From: CAVVKW01 sp963749035
Lineage (GTDB): Bacteria; Verrucomicrobiota; Verrucomicrobiia; Chthoniobacterales; JAATET01
Assembly (NCBI GenBank): GCA_963749035.1
Contig: CAVVKW010000001.1
Span: 295,209-359,208, forward strand
DNA: 64,000 bases
Direction of reading: 5' to 3'
Of the stretch, positions 25,997 through 34,622 are shown in pieces; position 1 is the stretch's first letter; each line of letters opens with the position of its first letter. The position numbers were made by a program, and so were the translations under genes. A model generated the notes under the pieces. That model was not told the origin of the DNA. It was given only the letters and a program-made list of their open reading frames with translations, and searched no databases.

Positions 25997-26317
25997 TTAG
26001 GCCGCTCTCTGCCGCCCGTCAGCCGAACGCGTCCCGGCGATGAGATCCACGCATTTGAAGAACTCGAGCAAGCACGGGCAACGGAGTCGGTAAAACTGAT
26101 TGAGACCCCGCTTCTCGACCTCGACCCAACCCGCGGTCTTCATGATCGAAAGGTGTCGGGAGACCGTCGAGATGTCTGCGCCGACCAGCTCAGTCAGCTC
26201 GCAGACGCACTGTTCGCCATTGGTGAGCGCCTCGGCGATGAGAACCCGGGAAGGATGGGCCAGCGCCTTGATCACGCTCGCCCGCTCCTCCACGCGGTGC
26301 TTATTCGCTCGCTTCAT
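25997..26317 (-). CDS. arsR: ArsR-family regulator of the ars operon
   Basis: The 106-residue protein has EQCVCELTELVG with Cys37 and Cys39 in the classical metalloid-binding helix, and the recognition helix SADISTVSRHLSIMKTAG-like segment (ADISTVSRHLSIMKTAGW). The tail has RCPCLLEFFKCVD with three more cysteines. It heads the leftward ars operon and should be derepressed by As(III). It differs from the pst-linked ArsR in size and C-terminus. Confidence 0.9.
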   Translation of the reverse strand: MKRANKHRVEERASVIKALAHPSRVLIAEALTNGEQCVCELTELVGADISTVSRHLSIMKTAGWVEVEKRGLNQFYRLRCPCLLEFFKCVDLIAGTRSADGRQRAA

Positions 26318-26351
26318 ATTGTCAATTTGGCGTTTCTGCCAAGTATGTCAA
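26317..26351 (-). promoter_or_regulatory. Promoter and palindromic operator of arsR-arsDA
   Basis: On the minus strand TTGACA (26351-26346) is followed by an inverted repeat, TTGGC-N6-GCCAA (26327-26342), that sits in the spacer region and reaches the arsR start. The -10 element is weak (AAATTG at 17-bp spacing). If real, the message starts at or very near the ATG. The rest of the gap to the next gene (26352-26628, 277 bp) shows no gene or clear motif. Confidence 0.4.
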
Positions 26352-26628
26352 CTGAGAAATTTCTGACTCCATCCCGCGAACAACGCCCCCCCGCCCATCA
26401 ACCGTCAACCGCATTTTTCCCTCTGATCCTGACTGCCCGAATGGCACGGTTTCAAGCCGGATTTCGGCTATGGCGCGGTAGTTTGATCCCGCTCTGGATT
26501 CTCGTGCCAGAAGAACGCTCGTTGATCCGATGGGCTGTGAGCGTCCGCATCCAAAGCGCCGTCAAGCCGCCGCACTCCAGAGATTCTCCACGGGATTTCT
26601 CACCTGAATGACGCTAGAAAGTCCCGCC

Positions 26629-27201
26629 TCAGCCGTGGGGATCAGCCAGTAACTCCGCGAGCCGGGGGCGCAACTCCGCGGGGACCCGATCCAACCAGGA
26701 TTCGTCGATCTGTCCGATTTCCATCATGTCCAGCAGATGAACCTGATCCTTTCTTCGGAAGGAAGTGAGTTTCATGCGCACGAGAGCGTCCAAAGCGACC
26801 AGCCGGAATTCCTCTCCAGGGAGGTCGATCTCATCCACGCTTGGTGACGGCAGCAGCGAATCCTCCTGCACCTTTTCGCCAGCGAAAATGACGTGCACGG
26901 CATCGCGGGCCTTTGCCCTCGGTCCATCAAGGAACATCTCGATCCGACCCGCCCCGCCAAGGATTGCCGCGGATTTATGAACAAAGCCCGCCGCCTCCAT
27001 CGCGGTGACTGCTCTCGCAAAGTCGCCGCGATCCAAAAGCAGATCGACATCGCGGGTGTTGCGAACCACCGATTCATCGACCCGTGAGACCCAGGCCGCC
27101 ACCGCGTTTCCACCAATCACCGCATACCGCACCCCCGCGGTCTCCAAGGCAGCCACGGCGCGTCGCAGCCGGTCTTTGACCTTCTCGATTCCGTTGCTCA
27201 T
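26629..27201 (-). CDS. Nucleotidyltransferase-fold protein
   Basis: The 190-residue protein has the nucleotidyltransferase signature VIGGNAVAAWV followed by RNTRDVDLLL (DxD), as in AbiEii/MNT-type proteins. The substrate is unknown. Start 27201 (MSNGIEKVKDRL) was chosen; longer frames begin at 27246 and 27354. It is a single gene with no antitoxin next to it. A fragment of its 3' end is duplicated at 27465-27506. Confidence 0.65.
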   Translation of the reverse strand: MSNGIEKVKDRLRRAVAALETAGVRYAVIGGNAVAAWVSRVDESVVRNTRDVDLLLDRGDFARAVTAMEAAGFVHKSAAILGGAGRIEMFLDGPRAKARDAVHVIFAGEKVQEDSLLPSPSVDEIDLPGEEFRLVALDALVRMKLTSFRRKDQVHLLDMMEIGQIDESWLDRVPAELRPRLAELLADPHG

Positions 27202-27464
27202 GTTGGTCCAGGAAACGGGTCCGGAGGAAATCGCGGGAGCCGTCATATCTGAAGGAATGTTAGCTGCTCCGATCAGGAGTCCCAGCCCAAATGAGCCGGG
27301 AGCAAATGAGAGCAACAGAGCTTCGCCACAATCATCTGTTTCTCCGTTCTCCAACGTTCACGGGTCGCTGGATCGGAAAACGCCGCGGCGGACTCCGGGA
27401 TTGCCATTGCACAGCCCGCGTTGAGCAAAGCTTGTAAACCTAAAATATGCACCTGGTCTCAAAT

Positions 27465-27506
27465 GAAACGCCTGCCTCAGCCGCGCGGATCAACCAATAA
27501 CTCGGC
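27465..27506 (-). pseudogene. Duplicated 3' end of the nucleotidyltransferase gene
   Basis: The minus strand reads TAELLVDPRG and a stop (27477-27479), matching the LAELLADPHG end of the gene at 26629. About 38 of 46 bases match, including bases after the stop. The surrounding 27202-27550 interval otherwise holds no gene that I can support. Confidence 0.6.
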
Positions 27507-27550
27507 TGTGAGTAAAGCCTGCCGCGACAAAAAGAGGCCGCGCGATGCCC

Positions 27551-28891
27551 TCAATGCTCATGAGGAACTTCGTGCCGGTGCGGATGGGAATGCACGAGGT
27601 CGCCGTGACGATGCTCGTGGGTGTGATAATCGCCGGGGGGATCGAGAGCGCTGTGCGCGTGACCGTGGGTGCGATCCGGCAGGTGAGCGTGGGCCGCGGC
27701 GAGGCGGAGCCGGCCAATCCAGAGCGGCAGGGAGACGGCAGCGAGCAGCCCGGCGAAAAGCCAGGCACTCGGTCCGAACCCAAGCGCGGTCACCGCGAAG
27801 CCCGCCAGCGGATACGTGAACCCCCATCCCGCGTGGCTAAGCGAAAAGTGTGCCGCGTAGATGTGCGAACGTTCGTCCGTCGCGCTGTTGGCGGCAAGGA
27901 GTTCGTTCCCGCGAATGCCGAGAATGCTCTGCCCGGCACCGGCCAACGCCCAGGCGACGAGGAGCGGCTCGAAGCGCTCGAACCATCCGGCCCCGGCGAG
28001 AGCCACGATCATCCCGGGCGCGGCGCAATGAAAAAGCGCCTTCCGAATCGTCGGCGTCGCTCGTCCGTAGCCGGTCGCGCCCAGCACCGACCCGATCCCG
28101 TAGGCCGCCATCGCCCACGCGTAAGCGGTGTCTGGCAGGCCAAGCTGACCCTTCACGAAATCAATGGTTGCAACGAGAACGAAACCACCCGCGACGCTGA
28201 CCTGAAGCGCCAGATAGAGCGTCTCGCGCAGGAGCGGACGGCGCAGCATCGCCGAGATGCCGTGGCCGATCCCGGCCCGTCGCCGAGTCTGCTTTTCTGC
28301 GACCGCCAGCCTCGGCAGACCGAAGATCAAGGCAGCACTCACGAGGAACGTCAGCCCATCGGCGACGAAATTTCCGCGAAATCCGAATACCGCGATCGTC
28401 AGGCCAGCGAGCGAGGGTCCGAGAATGTTTGCGGTGTCATACGCGACGGACCCGAGCGCCAGCGCCCGTGGATACTGCGCCGCAGTCGTGATGCCAGGAA
28501 TGACGGCTTTGTAAACCGGGGTGAAGAGTGCCGCCCCGAGATTGAGCAGGACCGCGAGCGCGTAGATGTGCCAGACGCTTTCGACAAAGAAGAACCCGGC
28601 GACGATGGCCGCTCGCGACAGGTCGCTGACGATCATCGTCGTGCGTGCGCCGAAGCGATCGGCGACGAACCCCGCCCACGGTGCGGAGAAAACGATCACG
28701 ACGATCCGAATCGCCAGCGTGACACCGAGCACCATCGAGGCCGACGCGCCGACGAGCTGGTGCGCCAGCAGGCCCAGCGCCACCGAACTGAGTCCGCTGC
28801 CGACCAAGCTGATGACGTGTGCCCAGAAGATCTGCTGGAAAGGGCGGTTCCGCCAAAGGGACGCCGTCGGTTCACCGTTGGGACCGTTCAT
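27551..28891 (-). CDS. MFS transporter with histidine-rich C-terminal tail
   Basis: The 446-residue protein starts MNGPNGEPTASLWRNRPFQQ and has about twelve membrane helices with the MFS loop FVADRFGARTTMIVSDLSRA. The last 45 residues are histidine-rich (HTHEHRHGDL, HSHPHRHEV), suited to binding Ni, Zn or Co in the cytoplasm. The substrate may be a metal or a metal chelate, by context. The start overlaps the stop of the beta-propeller gene (ATGA). A fragment of the tail is present at 7193. Confidence 0.8.
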   Translation of the reverse strand: MNGPNGEPTASLWRNRPFQQIFWAHVISLVGSGLSSVALGLLAHQLVGASASMVLGVTLAIRIVVIVFSAPWAGFVADRFGARTTMIVSDLSRAAIVAGFFFVESVWHIYALAVLLNLGAALFTPVYKAVIPGITTAAQYPRALALGSVAYDTANILGPSLAGLTIAVFGFRGNFVADGLTFLVSAALIFGLPRLAVAEKQTRRRAGIGHGISAMLRRPLLRETLYLALQVSVAGGFVLVATIDFVKGQLGLPDTAYAWAMAAYGIGSVLGATGYGRATPTIRKALFHCAAPGMIVALAGAGWFERFEPLLVAWALAGAGQSILGIRGNELLAANSATDERSHIYAAHFSLSHAGWGFTYPLAGFAVTALGFGPSAWLFAGLLAAVSLPLWIGRLRLAAAHAHLPDRTHGHAHSALDPPGDYHTHEHRHGDLVHSHPHRHEVPHEH

Positions 28892-29721
28892 CGCTGGCCA
28901 GTTTCCGTTGCCGTATTGGGAAGAGCAATCAGATCGATCTGCTCGCGGATGAGTTGATTGCCGTCGAGCCGCACGACGTAAAGAGTGCGGGGGCCGTCGA
29001 AGCGAAGCGTGTCCTTGATGAAGGTCCGCCCGGTCGCCATCTCGACGCCATCCACGATGACGGCCATCGACTGCTCGAACATCGCGACGTAGGCGAAGTG
29101 CTTGCCGTTCGGACTGAACGTGAATCCGGCGACGTTGCGGTAGCGCGGGTCTGGCTGGCCATCGACGATCACCCGTCCGCCATCGCCGTCCTTCGCGACG
29201 TAGGCAAATCGGGAGCTGTCCGGCGAGAAGACAAAGCTCTCCCGGATCACGGAGTCCCACGGATCGCCGGGCTGACCGTCCACGACGGCGGCGAGCTGGC
29301 CATCGTCCGTGGCGGCGAAGTAGGCGAAGCGCTGGCTATCTGGACTCCAGACCGGCATGCCCTCGGCGCTGCCGTCGAGAGCGGAGTATTCCTTGCCGTC
29401 CACGACGACAACTTTGTTCCCGTCGCGCAGAGCACCCCATGCCACGCGCTGCGAGTCGGGACTGAAGCTGAGGCTGTCGTTCACGATGCCGCCGTATTTC
29501 GGACTTTGCTCGTCATTCACGAACACGGCTTCGCCGCCGCCCTCCAGCGTCGCCATGTAAGCGATCCGTTGGCCATCCGCGCTCACGCGCAGCGTGCGGC
29601 TGGCAATGCCGGGATGCAGGGTGGCGATGGGCGTCGCCTGTTTGAAGACCTCGGGTTCGGCGAGGGCAAAGGCCGCAGACGCGATCAGCACGGCACCGCA
29701 GATCAATCTTCGAAACCTCAT
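28888..29721 (-). CDS. Exported PD40 beta-propeller protein (copy 2)
   Basis: The 277-residue protein starts MRFRRLICGAVLIASAAFAL with a signal peptide. It has at least five repeats with SPDSxRxAY and VVDG elements. It differs from copy 3 at only about 14 of some 215 aligned propeller residues, but is much less like copy 1. It lies 3 bases after the CzcA pump gene and overlaps the MFS gene, so it is part of the metal-export operon and probably acts in the periplasm. Confidence 0.8.
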   Translation of the reverse strand: MRFRRLICGAVLIASAAFALAEPEVFKQATPIATLHPGIASRTLRVSADGQRIAYMATLEGGGEAVFVNDEQSPKYGGIVNDSLSFSPDSQRVAWGALRDGNKVVVVDGKEYSALDGSAEGMPVWSPDSQRFAYFAATDDGQLAAVVDGQPGDPWDSVIRESFVFSPDSSRFAYVAKDGDGGRVIVDGQPDPRYRNVAGFTFSPNGKHFAYVAMFEQSMAVIVDGVEMATGRTFIKDTLRFDGPRTLYVVRLDGNQLIREQIDLIALPNTATETGQR

Positions 29722-29724
29722 GAC

Positions 29725-32700
29725 TCAAGCGGCAGCAGGTTCGGGGAGACCAGGGCCGTGGGCGCGGCGGTCGCGGTTGAACATGCGGTAGAGGACCGGC
29801 AGGACGATGAGGGTGAGCAGCGTCGAGGAGAGGATGCCGCCGATGACGACGGTGGCGAGCGGTCGCTGGACTTCCGCGCCGGGGCCGGTGGCCAGGGCCA
29901 TCGGGACGAAGCCGAGCGAGGCGACGAGCGCGGTCATGAGGACGGGCCGCAGCCGGGTGACGGAGCCGCGGAAGATGGCCTCGTCGAGCGGCACGCCGTC
30001 CTCGCGGAGCTTCTTGATGAATGAAATCATCACGACGCCGTTGAGCACGGCGACTCCACTGAGGGCGATGAATCCGACGGCGGCCGAGATCGAGAGCGGG
30101 ATGCCGCGCAGCCAGAGGGCGAGGATGCCGCCGGTGAGCGCCATCGGCACGCCGGTGAAGACGAGGAGCGCGTCCTTGAGCGAGCCGAAGGCGGTGAAGA
30201 GGAGCAGCAGGATGAGAAGGAGCGCGACGGGGACGACGATTTGCAGGCGCTGGGCGGCGGAGATGAGGTTCTCGAACTGTCCGCCCCAACTGATCCAGTT
30301 CCCGGGCGCGATCGTAACGTCGGCGTCGATGCGGGCCTGGGCTTCCTCAACGAAACTGGCGATGTCGCGCCCGCGCACGTTGGCGGTGACGACGACGCGG
30401 CGCTTGCCGTTCTCGCGGCTGATCTGGTTGGGGCCGGGGGCGATTTTCACTTCGGCAATCTCGCCGAGCGGGAGGTAGTTCGTTGCCGCGATGCCCATGC
30501 CTGCGGTGCTCGCGACTTCGGTGATTCCGTCGCCACCGGGAAGCGGGATGGGGATGCGCTCGAGGGCGGCGAGGTCGGTGCGGAGCCGCTCGGGCAGTCG
30601 CACGATGATGGCGAAGCGCCGGTCGCCCTCGAAGAGTTCGCCGGCCTGCCGACCACCGAGCGCGATCTCGACGACGTCCTGGACATCGACGACGTTCAGC
30701 CCGAATCGGGCCATCTTTTGCCGGTCGAGTTCGATGGTGAGCAGCGGGAGGCCGGTGGTCTGCTCGGTCTTCACGTCGGCGGCTCCCGGCACGGTGGCCA
30801 GGACGGCCTCGATCTGCCCGGCGGTCTCTTCGAGCACGTCAATGTCGTCGCCGAAGACCTTGACGGCCACGTCGCTGCGGACGCCGGAGATGAGTTCGTT
30901 GAAGCGCATCTGGATCGGCTGGGTGAATTCGTAGTTGTTGCCCGGGACCTGCTCGGCGGCGGCGACCATCTCGGCGACAAGTTCGGACTTGGGCTTGCCA
31001 GGGTCGGGCCACTCGCTGCGCGGCTTGAGCATGACGAAGCCGTCGGCAACGCTCGGGGGCATGGGATCGGTCGCGACCTCGGCGGTGCCGATCTTGGCGA
31101 AGACTTCCTTCACCTCCGGGAAGGAGCGCATGCGGTCTTCGAGCACGTCCTGCATCTCGACGGCCTGCGTGAGGCTGGTGCCGGGGATGCGCAGGGCGTG
31201 GAGGGCGATGTCGCCTTCGTCGAGGCTGGGGATGAACTCGCTGCCCATGCGGGTCGCGAGGAGCAGGCTGAGGACGACGGTCGCCAGCGCGCCGATGACA
31301 ACGACGGCGCGCGCGCCGAGGGCGACCCGGAGGATGGGCTCGTAAACCCGGCGGGCGGCGCGCATGAGGATATTCTCCTTTTCGGAGATTTTCCCGCTGA
31401 GGAAAATGGCGATCGCCGCCGGGATGAACGTGACCGAGAGGATCATCGCGGACCCGAGCGCGAGGAGCACCGTGACCGCCATCGGGGTGAACATTTTACC
31501 TTCCACTCCGGTCATCGTGAGGATCGGCAGATAGACGATCATGATGATGATCTCGCCGAAGATGCTGGCCTTGCGGACCTCGCGGGTGGCTTCGAAGACG
31601 ATTTCGAACCGCTCGCCGAGCGTGAGGAGCCGACCGCGGTGGTGTTGTTCCTCGGAGAGGCGGCGAATGCAATTCTCGACGATGATGACGGCACCATCGA
31701 CGATGATGCCGAAGTCGAGCGCGCCGAGGGACATGAGGTTGGCGCTGACCTTGCCCTCGACCATGCCGGTGATGGTCATGAGCATGGACAGCGGGATGAC
31801 GGCGGCGGTGATGAGGGCGGCGCGGATGTTGCCGAGCAGGAGGAAGAGCACGACGATCACGAGGAGCGCGCCCTCGACGAGGTTCGTCCGCACGGTCTTG
31901 ATCGTGGCATCGACGAGGTTCGTGCGGTTGTAAACGGGCTTGGCGATCACGCCCGCGGGCAGGGATTTGTTGATCTCGGCGACCTTGTCGGCGACGCGCA
32001 CGGAGACGGTGCGGCTGTTTTCACCGAGGAGCATGAAGACGGTGCCGAGGACGACTTCCCGGCCGTTCTCGGTCGCCGCGCCGGTGCGAAGTTCCCTGCC
32101 CATGAGGACCTCGGCCACGTCGCGAACGGTGATCGGCGTGCCGTCGCGGTGGTCCACGATGATGGCCTCGATGTCGGCGATGTCCTTCACCTGGCCGGGG
32201 ACGCGAATGAGATTTTGCTCGCCGTTGCGCTCGATGTAACCGGCTCCGACGTTGGCGTTGTTCATTTCGAGCGCGCGGAGGAGATCGTTCATCGAAAGGC
32301 CGTAGGCGATGAGGCGCTCGGGGTCGGGCGTGACGTGGAATTGCTTCTCGAAACCGCCGATGGTGTTGACTTCGATCACGCCGGGGACGTTGCGAAGCTG
32401 GGGCTTGATGACCCAATCCTGAATCTCGCGCAGGTCGGTGGGCGTGTAGGGCTGGCCGTCTTCGTTGACCGCGCCGGGCTCGGCCTCGACGGTGAACATG
32501 AAGATTTCCCCCAGGCCCGTGGCGATGGGACCCATCGCGGGCTCGATGCCGGGCGGGAGCTTGCTCTTCAGTTCGGAGAGCCGCTCGGAGATGAGTTGGC
32601 GGCCGAAGTAGATGTCGGTGCCATCCTGGAAAACGACCGTCACCTGCGAGAGGCCGTAGCGGGAGATGGATCGCGTGTAGTCGAGGTTCGGCAGGCCGCC

Positions 32701-32919
32701 CATCGCGGTCTCGACGATGTAGGTGATGCGCTGCTCGGTCTCGAGCGGCGAGTAGCCGGGGGCCTCGGTGTTGATCTGCACCTGGACGTTGGTGATGTCC
32801 GGCACGGCGTCGATCGGGAGGCGCTGGTAATTGTAAACGCCCAGGGCGGCGACGCCGAGGACGGCAATGAGAACCATCCAGCGCTGCCGAATGGAGAATT
32901 GAATGAGTTGGTCGAGCAT
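29725..32919 (-). CDS. czcA: CzcA-type heavy-metal RND pump
   Basis: The 1064-residue protein has the N-terminal helix and IDAVPDITNVQVQINT strand of CzcA/CusA pumps. The membrane segment DFGIIVDGAVIIVEN carries the D-D-E triad of divalent-cation pumps (Zn, Cd, Co, Ni) rather than the Cu/Ag form. The length is standard. It exports metal from the periplasm or cytoplasm through the adaptor and TolC protein encoded upstream. The PII-like gene lies 14 bases upstream. Confidence 0.93.
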   Translation of the reverse strand: MLDQLIQFSIRQRWMVLIAVLGVAALGVYNYQRLPIDAVPDITNVQVQINTEAPGYSPLETEQRITYIVETAMGGLPNLDYTRSISRYGLSQVTVVFQDGTDIYFGRQLISERLSELKSKLPPGIEPAMGPIATGLGEIFMFTVEAEPGAVNEDGQPYTPTDLREIQDWVIKPQLRNVPGVIEVNTIGGFEKQFHVTPDPERLIAYGLSMNDLLRALEMNNANVGAGYIERNGEQNLIRVPGQVKDIADIEAIIVDHRDGTPITVRDVAEVLMGRELRTGAATENGREVVLGTVFMLLGENSRTVSVRVADKVAEINKSLPAGVIAKPVYNRTNLVDATIKTVRTNLVEGALLVIVVLFLLLGNIRAALITAAVIPLSMLMTITGMVEGKVSANLMSLGALDFGIIVDGAVIIVENCIRRLSEEQHHRGRLLTLGERFEIVFEATREVRKASIFGEIIIMIVYLPILTMTGVEGKMFTPMAVTVLLALGSAMILSVTFIPAAIAIFLSGKISEKENILMRAARRVYEPILRVALGARAVVVIGALATVVLSLLLATRMGSEFIPSLDEGDIALHALRIPGTSLTQAVEMQDVLEDRMRSFPEVKEVFAKIGTAEVATDPMPPSVADGFVMLKPRSEWPDPGKPKSELVAEMVAAAEQVPGNNYEFTQPIQMRFNELISGVRSDVAVKVFGDDIDVLEETAGQIEAVLATVPGAADVKTEQTTGLPLLTIELDRQKMARFGLNVVDVQDVVEIALGGRQAGELFEGDRRFAIIVRLPERLRTDLAALERIPIPLPGGDGITEVASTAGMGIAATNYLPLGEIAEVKIAPGPNQISRENGKRRVVVTANVRGRDIASFVEEAQARIDADVTIAPGNWISWGGQFENLISAAQRLQIVVPVALLLILLLLFTAFGSLKDALLVFTGVPMALTGGILALWLRGIPLSISAAVGFIALSGVAVLNGVVMISFIKKLREDGVPLDEAIFRGSVTRLRPVLMTALVASLGFVPMALATGPGAEVQRPLATVVIGGILSSTLLTLIVLPVLYRMFNRDRRAHGPGLPEPAAA

Positions 32920-32933
32920 GGTGTGGGTGTGGG

Positions 32934-33275
32934 CTAAAGCGCGTCGTTTTCCGACTCGCCGGTGCGAATGCGAATGGTTTGGATGGCTTCGGTGACGACG
33001 ATCAGCCCGTCACCGTGATGTCCGGTGCGAGCCTGGTCGCGGATGGTGGCGATGATGTCCGACGCGATCTCGTCGGAGGCGATCACGCAGAGGAGCTTCT
33101 GGCGTTCGAGGAAGACGTTCCCGGGATCGGGGACAAATTCCCCGCCCTCACCGCGCCCGCGGCCCTGGCCGACGGTATCGATGACGGTGACACCGGGAAA
33201 ATGCGGCAGCTCGCGGAGCGCGTGAAGGACGCGGGTGAGCACGCCGGGCTGGAGAATGGCTTTGATTTCTTTCAT
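32934..33275 (-). CDS. PII-like signalling protein in a Czc operon (copy 2)
   Basis: The 113-residue protein starts MKEIKAILQPGVLTRVLHAL. It has the PII fold: a T-loop region with DTVGQGRGRGEGG and the B-loop-like RTGHHGDGLIVV. It belongs to the branch (PII-NG) found beside heavy-metal efflux pumps instead of nitrogen genes. The ligand is unknown. It is coded between the CzcB adaptor and the CzcA pump. Confidence 0.85.
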   Translation of the reverse strand: MKEIKAILQPGVLTRVLHALRELPHFPGVTVIDTVGQGRGRGEGGEFVPDPGNVFLERQKLLCVIASDEIASDIIATIRDQARTGHHGDGLIVVTEAIQTIRIRTGESENDAL

Positions 33276-33291
33276 GGCTCGGTTCTCCGGA

Positions 33292-34608
33292 TCAGTGATC
33301 GTGGCTCGCGCCGGATTTCAGGATGTCGGCTTTGATGAGGTAGCTGTTCTCGGTGACGTATTCGGCGCCCGGCTCGAGTCCCTCGGTGACCTCGACCCAG
33401 TCCGCGTCGCGGCGGCCGAGTTCGACCGGCATGATCTCGTAGAGATCGCCGACGTTGATGAAGACGACATTCCAGTCGCGGAAGGTCTGGATCGCGCTGG
33501 CCTTCACGGCGACGGGCACTTCCTCGGCTTGGACGAGGACTTCGCCGCGCACGAAAAGACCGGGCCGCCACTGGCCATCCGGATTCGGGACGACGGCACG
33601 GGCGAGCATCGTCTGGGAATTCTCCGCCCCAAACGGCGAGATGTAGCTGATCGTGGCCTCGACCGGCTCCATCCCGGGGCCGCCGTCGATGAGGACCGCC
33701 TGGCCTTCGCGGAGGAGCTGGAAATCCTGGCGGTAAACATTGAAATCAGCCCAGACGGTCGCGAGATCGGCGATGACGAAGATCGGCCCCTCTCCTGAGA
33801 CGAACTCGCCGAGGGTCACGTCCTTCGCGATGATCGTGCCGTCGATCTCGGCGGTGACGTCGTAGGAGCGCAGGCTGTCATTGCTCTCGACGACGGCCAG
33901 CACGTCGCCCTTCTTCACGGAGTCGCCGAGTTGGTTGTTCACGGCTTTGACGACGCCGGGATAGCGGGGCATGACGTGCGCCATTTCCTCCTCGTTGGCC
34001 CGGATTTTTCCGTTCACGGGGACGCGCGTATTGAGTTTGGCCGGCCCCGCTTTCTCGAGTTGGATGCCGACTTTCTCCGCAGCTTCCGGCGCGATGGCGA
34101 CCCGCCCTTCGTAGCTCTCGTATTTCCACGAATAACTCCGGTCCCCGCGCTTCGCGGAGACGAGGACGTCGAAGGAATGCGGCTCGACGACGGGCAGATC
34201 GCCCGCGAGGTAGTCGCTCTCGGGCTCGAAGCGAATCGTATCGCTCCGGTCGATCCGATCCAACGTGATGACGAGATCGATTCCGGACGGATCGAGCGGC
34301 TTCCCGTTTTCGTAAAAATAGACGCGGGATTGTGGCTCGGTGCCCGGCGGTTCGTAGATGGTCACCTCGACTTGGAAATCGCCGTCGGTCAGCAAGCGTC
34401 CGCGATGCGGACCCTTGACGGCTTCCTCGCCTTCGCCACGATCCGCGCCGTGATCGTCGTGACCACCAGCTTCGGCGGCGTGTTCGTCGTGGCCGTGAGG
34501 ATCGACCGGTCCGGCTGGTTCGAACTGGAGGATGCGGAGGGCCAGAAAGCCGGCACCGCCGAGCAGGAGAATGATGATGAGAAGTTTGAGAAGTTTGAGA
34601 GATTTCAT
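33292..34608 (-). CDS. czcB: CzcB-type RND periplasmic adaptor
   Basis: The 438-residue protein starts MKSLKLLKLLIIILLLGGAG with a membrane helix, then a His/Asp/Glu-rich stretch (HGHDEHAAEAGGHDDH) likely to hold metal. The middle part has the barrel-sandwich VMPRYPGVVKAVNNQLGDSV and VTAEIDGTIIAKDVTLGEFV. The C-terminus ends in SGASHDH. It links the CzcA pump to the TolC protein. A long N-terminal sensor-like domain precedes the sandwich. Confidence 0.88.
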   Translation of the reverse strand: MKSLKLLKLLIIILLLGGAGFLALRILQFEPAGPVDPHGHDEHAAEAGGHDDHGADRGEGEEAVKGPHRGRLLTDGDFQVEVTIYEPPGTEPQSRVYFYENGKPLDPSGIDLVITLDRIDRSDTIRFEPESDYLAGDLPVVEPHSFDVLVSAKRGDRSYSWKYESYEGRVAIAPEAAEKVGIQLEKAGPAKLNTRVPVNGKIRANEEEMAHVMPRYPGVVKAVNNQLGDSVKKGDVLAVVESNDSLRSYDVTAEIDGTIIAKDVTLGEFVSGEGPIFVIADLATVWADFNVYRQDFQLLREGQAVLIDGGPGMEPVEATISYISPFGAENSQTMLARAVVPNPDGQWRPGLFVRGEVLVQAEEVPVAVKASAIQTFRDWNVVFINVGDLYEIMPVELGRRDADWVEVTEGLEPGAEYVTENSYLIKADILKSGASHDH

Positions 34609-34622
34609 GGTGGGTGTCGGGA

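Noticed and set aside
30241..32937. 898-codon open frame opposite czcA
   Set aside because: It arises from codon bias of the pump gene; the product is almost all D, E, G, V and H with no fold-like pattern.
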